DNA of 25,649 nt from JBKBRC01 sp046292345 (lineage in GTDB: Bacteria > Bacteroidota > Rhodothermia > Rhodothermales > Rubricoccaceae). Location of the stretch: assembly GCA_046292345.1 (NCBI GenBank), contig JBKBRC010000033.1, positions 1-25,649 on the forward strand, written 5' to 3'. How positions within the stretch are numbered: position 1 is the stretch's first letter; every line of letters starts with the position of its first letter. Position numbers and translations under genes: made by a program. This document shows positions 21,972 through 25,649 of the stretch, one piece after another. The notes beneath the pieces are model-generated. The model was not told where the DNA came from and searched no databases. It saw only the letters and a list, made by a program, of their open reading frames with translations.

Positions 21972-22805
21972 CCGCCGCGGGGGAGGCTCGGGCGGGGCGG
22001 CTCCGCGCACGAGGCGCGCGTCTTCGAGCCGGACCTCGGAGACGGGCGCGAGGGCGCCGGCCTCGAACAGCCGCGCGTGCGCCTCGAGCGGCGTGCCGCG
22101 CGGGGCGGTGTAGTTGCGGTAGTTCTGGACGCGGAAGCCGCCCACGTCGCGCGCGCCGAACGCCTCGCGGAACCGCGTGCCGGTGTCGTGGGGCCCGTCG
22201 GCGCCCGGCGCAACGGCGTACGTGTAGGCGAGGTAGTCCACGGTGTGGCGCGTGGCGTGGATCCAGTAGACGTAGCGGTCCTGCCAGTCCGCGCCGCCAC
22301 CGTCCTCGGCAAACCGCACCTCGACGCGCGCGTAGGGCTGGCCGCGGAGGGTGTCCGGCCCGAGGCTGCGCACGCGCACGGCCGGATCGGCGAGCGGTGC
22401 CGGGAGGAGCGCGAAGTAGGCGACCGAGCCGATGGCCACCGTGAGGCGCGTCTGCTCGTCGGGTGTGAGCGGGACCGCGCGGCCCTCCACGCGGCGGTGC
22501 GCGCCGGCACGGTCCACCGTCTCCTCGATGCGGCGCCCGGCGGAGTCGGTGCGGGTGCGCGTGTAGGCGAAGCGGCGCCCGGCGCGAAGGGCGAACGGCG
22601 TCTCGCGGAACGTGAACGCGAGCGTGGCGCCCTCGAGCGCGTCCACGCCGTGCGCCGCGCGCGCCTGCTGCACGACGCGGCGGGCGTCGGCGCCCCCGGC
22701 CGGACGGTCGGGCCTGCACGCCGCGAGCGCCCCGAGCGCGGGCGCCCCGAGCGCGAGGGCAAGGAGCGCGGGCAAGGCCAGCGGAAATGGGACGAGGCGA
22801 GGCAT
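21969..22805 (-). CDS. DUF6503-like lipoprotein
   Basis: A 278-residue predicted lipoprotein. The signal sequence MPRLVPFPLALPALLALALG ends in the lipobox LAAC with Cys30, and an Asp/Ala-rich tether follows. The body begins with a helix typical of Bacteroidota DUF6503-type proteins (DARRVVQQARAAHGVDALEG) and continues as beta-strands (LAFTFRETPFALRAGRRFAY, QDRYVYWIHATRHTVDYLAY), a fold related to LolA/outer-membrane lipoprotein-sorting proteins. The motif VQNYRNYTAP near the C-terminus fits the same group. I recall the family from its pattern only, so the name is moderate confidence. It starts 57 bases from the divergent UbiA-family promoter element. TATCCTGG (22834-22827, minus) is a possible -7 box. 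Confidence 0.7.
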   Translation of the reverse strand: MPRLVPFPLALPALLALALGAPALGALAACRPDRPAGGADARRVVQQARAAHGVDALEGATLAFTFRETPFALRAGRRFAYTRTRTDSAGRRIEETVDRAGAHRRVEGRAVPLTPDEQTRLTVAIGSVAYFALLPAPLADPAVRVRSLGPDTLRGQPYARVEVRFAEDGGGADWQDRYVYWIHATRHTVDYLAYTYAVAPGADGPHDTGTRFREAFGARDVGGFRVQNYRNYTAPRGTPLEAHARLFEAGALAPVSEVRLEDARLVRGAAPPEPPPRR

Positions 22806-22861
22806 GGCCGCAGCGGGCGAGGCGCTCCAGGATACGGCGGCGCGGCACTGCCGGGCGGGCC

Positions 22862-22869
22862 TACCTTGG
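22862..22869 (+). promoter_or_regulatory. Putative -7 element of the ubiA/dprE1-like operon
   Basis: TACCTTGG, 26 bases before the GTG at 22896. It argues for that start: the other GTG (22872) begins only 2 bases after the box and would probably lie upstream of the transcription start. Confidence 0.45.
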
Positions 22870-22895
22870 GCGTGCGTTTCGCTCGCCTGCGCGCC

Positions 22896-23825
22896 GTGCC
22901 TGCCGCCCCGCCCCTCTCTGCCGCCGCGCCCGCCCGCCCGCGGGCGCCCCGCGCAGGCGCGCTCGTGCGCGCGCTCCGGCCGCACCAGTGGGTCAAGAAC
23001 GGCCTCGTGTTCCTGCCGGCGCTGCTGGCGCACCGGCTGGCCGCGCCGGGCGTGCTCAGCGCGGCCGTGCTTGCGTTCGTGGCCTTCAGCCTCGTCGCGA
23101 GCGCGACGTACCTCGTCAACGACGTCGTGGACCGCGCGCGCGACCGCCGGCATCCGCACAAGCGGCACCGGCCGTTCGCCTCGGGGGCGCTGCCGCCGGC
23201 CGCGGGCTGCGCGCTCGCGCCCGTGCTCGCCGCCGCCGGCGGCGCGCTGGCCTGGTGGACGCTCCCGGCGGGCTTCGCGGGCATTCTGGGCACCTACGCC
23301 GTCGTCGGGCTGGCCTACTCGCTTCGCCTCAAGCGCGTCGCGGCGCTCGACGTGGTCGTGCTCGCGGGCCTATACGTGCTGCGCGTGCTCGCCGGCGGCG
23401 AGGCCACGGGCGTCGCCGTCTCGGAGTGGCTGCTCGTGTTCTCGCTCTTCCTTTTCCTGGGTCTGGCCGTGCTCAAGCGCTACGCCGAGCTACGCCTGCT
23501 CGAGACCCTCCCGGACGCACGCGACAACGGGCGGGGCTACACCGTGGACGACCTGGCGATGCTGCGCGGCATCGGGCCCTCGACGGGCTTCCTGGCCGTG
23601 CTTGTGCTCGCGCTCTACCTCTCCAGCCCCGAGGTGCAGCTGCTCTACGGGGAGCCGTTCCGCCTGTGGGCCGTCGCGCCGCTGCTCATCTTCTGGACGA
23701 TGCACCTCTGGCTCGCTGCCCACCGCGGACGGCTCGACACGGACCCCCTCGTGTTCACCGCCAGGGACCCGACGAGCTGGGGCGTGCTCGCGCTCGTGGC
23801 GCTCGTGGTCCTGCTCGCCCGCTAG
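22896..23825 (+). CDS. Polyprenyl-phosphate phosphoribosyltransferase (UbiA family)
   Basis: An integral-membrane prenyltransferase-fold enzyme of the type of mycobacterial Rv3806c, which moves 5-phosphoribose from PRPP to decaprenyl phosphate. It has 309 residues and about nine hydrophobic helices. The first Asp-rich motif NDVVDRARDRRHP (75-87), followed by KRHRPFASGAL, is characteristic of this subgroup, as are PHQWVKNGLVFLPAL at about 29-43 and VLAGLYVLRVLAGG in the middle. The continuation (WLLVFSLFLFLGLAVLKRYAEL, then RGYTVDDLAML) also fits. It lies 11 bases before a DprE1-like oxidase, the next biochemical activity in the mycobacterial pathway, which supports this over ubiquinone or menaquinone prenylation. 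The dephosphorylation enzyme and DprE2 are not in the window. Confidence 0.85.
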   Translation: MPAAPPLSAAAPARPRAPRAGALVRALRPHQWVKNGLVFLPALLAHRLAAPGVLSAAVLAFVAFSLVASATYLVNDVVDRARDRRHPHKRHRPFASGALPPAAGCALAPVLAAAGGALAWWTLPAGFAGILGTYAVVGLAYSLRLKRVAALDVVVLAGLYVLRVLAGGEATGVAVSEWLLVFSLFLFLGLAVLKRYAELRLLETLPDARDNGRGYTVDDLAMLRGIGPSTGFLAVLVLALYLSSPEVQLLYGEPFRLWAVAPLLIFWTMHLWLAAHRGRLDTDPLVFTARDPTSWGVLALVALVVLLAR

Positions 23826-23836
23826 CCCCGCCTTCC

Positions 23837-25150
23837 ATGCCCGTGCCCCCTCCGACCTCCTGGGGACGCCTGCCGCACCCCCCGCCGGCGCGGGTCGTCT
23901 CGCTCGAGTGGGCCGATCGCCTGCCAGACCTCACCGCGCTCGCGCCCGTGCTGGCCTACGGACAGGGCCGCTCCTACGGCGACGTGGGGCTCAACGCCGG
24001 CGGCACGCTCTTGCGGACGGCCGGCCTCGGGCGCATCCTCGCCTTCGACGCCGAGGCCGGGGTGCTCCGGGCCGAGGCCGGCGCCACGCTCGCCGACGTG
24101 CTCGCGCGCGTTGTCCCGCACGGCTGGTTCCTGCCTGTCACGCCCGGCACGCGCTTCGTCTCGCTCGGCGGGGCCGTCGCCAACGACGTGCACGGCAAGA
24201 ACCACCATCGCGCGGGCACCTTCGGGCGCTTCGTGACGGCGATGGGGCTGGCGCGCTCCTCGGGCGAGACGCTCACGCTCGCGCCCGGCGGCTCTCACGC
24301 CGCGCTGTTCGCCGCCACCGTCGGCGGGCTCGGGCTGACGGGGCTCATCACGTGGGTCGAGCTGCGCCTGCTACCCATCCGCTCCGACGAGATCGTGCAG
24401 ACGGCGGTGCGCTTCGCCTCGCTCGAGGAGTTCTTCCCGCTCTCCGACGCCGCGAGCGCGCGCAGTCCCTACGTCGTCGCGTGGGTGGACGCGCTGCGCC
24501 CCGAGGGGCGGGGGGTGCTCTTCGAGGGCGCACACGCCCGGCCGCGCGGGCCCGGGCGCCCGCTCCGCCTCGCGCCACCGCCGCGCTTCACGCTCCCTGC
24601 CGACGCCCCTGCAGGGGCGCTCCGCGCCGGGGTCGTGCGCGCCTTCAATGCCGCGTACTTCGCCCGCGCCCCCCGCCGGCCGGTGCGGCGACGCCTCCAC
24701 TTCGCGCCGTTCTTCTACCCGCTCGACGCGCTCGGCGCGTGGAACCGGGCCTACGGCCGAGACGGCTTCTACCAGTACCAGTGCGTCGTGCCGCGCGAGA
24801 ACGGCCATGACGCTGTGCGCGCGCTGCTGGCGCAGGTGGCCGCAGCCGGCGCGGGTTCGTTCCTGGCCGTGCTCAAAGTCTTCGGCGACGTGCCCTCACC
24901 CGGGCTGCTCTCGTTCCCTCGCCCGGGCGTCACGCTCGCCCTCGATGTGCCCAGCAACGGGCCGGAGACGCTCCGCCTGCTGCGCCGCCTGGACGACCTC
25001 GTCGCCGAGGCTGGCGGGCGCGTCTACCCGGCCAAGGACGCCGCCATGACGGCGCGCGCGTTCCGCCGCTTCTACCCCGAGTGGGAGGCGCTTGCACGCT
25101 ACGCCGACCCGGCCTTCTCGTCGTCGTTCTGGCGGCGCGTCACGGCCTGA
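23837..25150 (+). CDS. DprE1-like FAD-dependent decaprenyl-phosphoribose 2-oxidase
   Basis: A 437-residue FAD flavoprotein resembling DprE1, which oxidises the 2'-hydroxyl of decaprenyl-phosphoryl-ribose on the way to decaprenyl-phosphoryl-arabinose. The FAD-binding_4 domain shows AYGQGRSYGDVGLNAGG (40-56) and VTPGTRFVSLGGAVANDVHG (101-120) followed by KNHH, both close to DprE1. The substrate domain keeps FYPLDALGAWNRAYG, LKVFGDVPSPGLLSFPRPG and the VYPAKD lysine. At the position I align to the Mycobacterium Cys387 (target of benzothiazinones) there is Ala368. It is probably translated from the same message as the UbiA-family gene. A sugar oxidase of different substrate cannot be excluded, but the operon pairing argues for this role. 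Confidence 0.85.
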   Translation: MPVPPPTSWGRLPHPPPARVVSLEWADRLPDLTALAPVLAYGQGRSYGDVGLNAGGTLLRTAGLGRILAFDAEAGVLRAEAGATLADVLARVVPHGWFLPVTPGTRFVSLGGAVANDVHGKNHHRAGTFGRFVTAMGLARSSGETLTLAPGGSHAALFAATVGGLGLTGLITWVELRLLPIRSDEIVQTAVRFASLEEFFPLSDAASARSPYVVAWVDALRPEGRGVLFEGAHARPRGPGRPLRLAPPPRFTLPADAPAGALRAGVVRAFNAAYFARAPRRPVRRRLHFAPFFYPLDALGAWNRAYGRDGFYQYQCVVPRENGHDAVRALLAQVAAAGAGSFLAVLKVFGDVPSPGLLSFPRPGVTLALDVPSNGPETLRLLRRLDDLVAEAGGRVYPAKDAAMTARAFRRFYPEWEALARYADPAFSSSFWRRVTA

Positions 25151-25171
25151 GGCCGGCCGCCCGACGGACCG

Positions 25172-25238
25172 TCGCGTCACCGCGGTCGTGTCACCGCGGT
25201 CGCGTCACCGCGGTCGCGTCACCGCGGTCGCGTCACCG
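25172..25238 (-). repeat. 14-bp tandem array at a convergent junction
   Basis: Four full units and a partial one of TCGCGTCACCGCGG (one unit has TCGTGTC). Read on the minus strand the unit is TGACGCGA plus CCGCGG, and the first TGA is the stop codon of the response-regulator gene. Each unit contains the 8-bp palindrome ACCGCGGT. It fills the gap between the convergent dprE1-like and response-regulator genes. Confidence 0.95.
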
Positions 25239-25634
25239 GTGGGGGGGTGTGGGCGCGAGCAGGTCCGCGACCGCCTGGAGGAGCGCGCCGCGCAGGACCG
25301 GCTTCGAGAGGTACGCGTCGAAGCCGGCGGCGAGGCAGCGCGCGCGGTCGGCCGGGGAGGCATGCGCCGTAAGCGCGAGCACCGGCAGGTGGGCCAGCGC
25401 GGCCTCGGCGCGGAGGGCGGCGAGCGTCTCGAGGCCGCTCATCCCGGCGCCGAGCGTGAGGTCGAGCAGGACGGCGTCGGCGGGCAGGGCCCTCAGTGCG
25501 GCCAGCGCCTCCTCGCCAGAGGCCGCGTCGGCGACGTCGTACTCCCGGCGGAGGTAGAAGTAGAAAAGGCGGCGGTTCTCGGGCGTGTCATCCACGACGA
25601 GGACGCGCGGGCGGCAGGGGTCGTCGGGGGACAT
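25233..25634 (-). CDS. Single-domain response regulator
   Basis: A 133-residue stand-alone receiver (CheY-like) with no output domain. The acidic pocket is complete: Asp15-Asp16 in VLVVDDTPENRRLF, phospho-accepting Asp58 in AVLLDLTLG, Thr89 in LALTAHA and Lys111 in YLSKPV. The loop after Asp58 is longer than usual (GAGMSGLETL). Such proteins act as phospho-relay or motor-type partners of histidine kinases; none is in the window. The start at 25634 is 15 bases from the window edge, and CATCTTGC (25649-25642) just upstream resembles the local -7 box with one mismatch. The stop codon belongs to the tandem array. Confidence 0.9.
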   Translation of the reverse strand: MSPDDPCRPRVLVVDDTPENRRLFYFYLRREYDVADAASGEEALAALRALPADAVLLDLTLGAGMSGLETLAALRAEAALAHLPVLALTAHASPADRARCLAAGFDAYLSKPVLRGALLQAVADLLAPTPPHR

Positions 25635-25649
25635 GGACGCGCAAGATGA

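Noticed and set aside
20207..23293. A 1028-residue minus-strand frame
   Set aside because: Arg/Ala/Pro-rich shadow in a GC-rich region. It overlaps recG and, in another frame, the AtuA-like and DUF6503-like genes.

Overview
This is a very GC-rich chromosomal window of about 25.6 kb with densely packed genes on both strands. Several signs point to a Rhodothermia-type member of the Bacteroidota (Salinibacter/Rubricoccus/Rubrivirga-like). The promoters resemble the Bacteroidetes TTG (-33) / TAnnTTTG (-7) pattern, there are almost no Shine-Dalgarno sequences, and there are Bacteroidota-type lipoproteins (DUF4249-like, DUF6503-like), a small outer-membrane barrel and a DUF721 gene next to tmk and fur. 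The phylum assignment is an inference from these features, not from a marker-gene comparison.

Layout. Positions 283-2153 (+) carry a tight operon: tmk, a Fur-family regulator, a DUF721/DciA-like gene and an unknown small gene. A 14-bp tandem array follows, interrupted by exactly 100 Ns. Then come fabF and acpP on the minus strand (2459-4157), for fatty-acid synthesis, and metK on the plus strand (4388-5563). From 5879 to 9991 lies a cassette of different composition: a LuxR-type regulator with a degenerate receiver, two large surface lipoproteins (the first preceded by a C10 homopolymer that may switch it on and off), and a small barrel protein. It separates metK from ahcY (10144-11439), so the two SAM-cycle genes flank it. 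A Spy-like periplasmic protein and an Hsp20 chaperone follow. Next is a 1318-residue fused E2-E1 2-oxoglutarate dehydrogenase (KGD/OdhA type, 13404-17360), then rlpA (-), recG (+), an AtuA/DUF1446 acyl-CoA gene with a lipoprotein gene (-), a UbiA/DprE1-like pair (+), and a single-domain response regulator (-) at the right edge.

The most unusual feature is a set of short tandem arrays. Three of the four convergent gene junctions hold a 14-bp tandem repeat that begins at the stop codon of one of the two genes. In two of them the repeat unit is the gene's own last two codons plus the same octamer TGACGGCA. The third uses TGACGCGA. Other tandem repeats of 15-19 bp occur between genes (after ahcY, after kgd, before metK) and in frame inside fur and kgd. 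The 18-bp duplication before metK doubles a putative -7 promoter element. A recurring octamer TAnCTTG(G/C) lies 25-80 bases before seven genes and looks like the lineage's -7 box. No tRNA, rRNA, CRISPR array, insertion sequence or integrase was seen.
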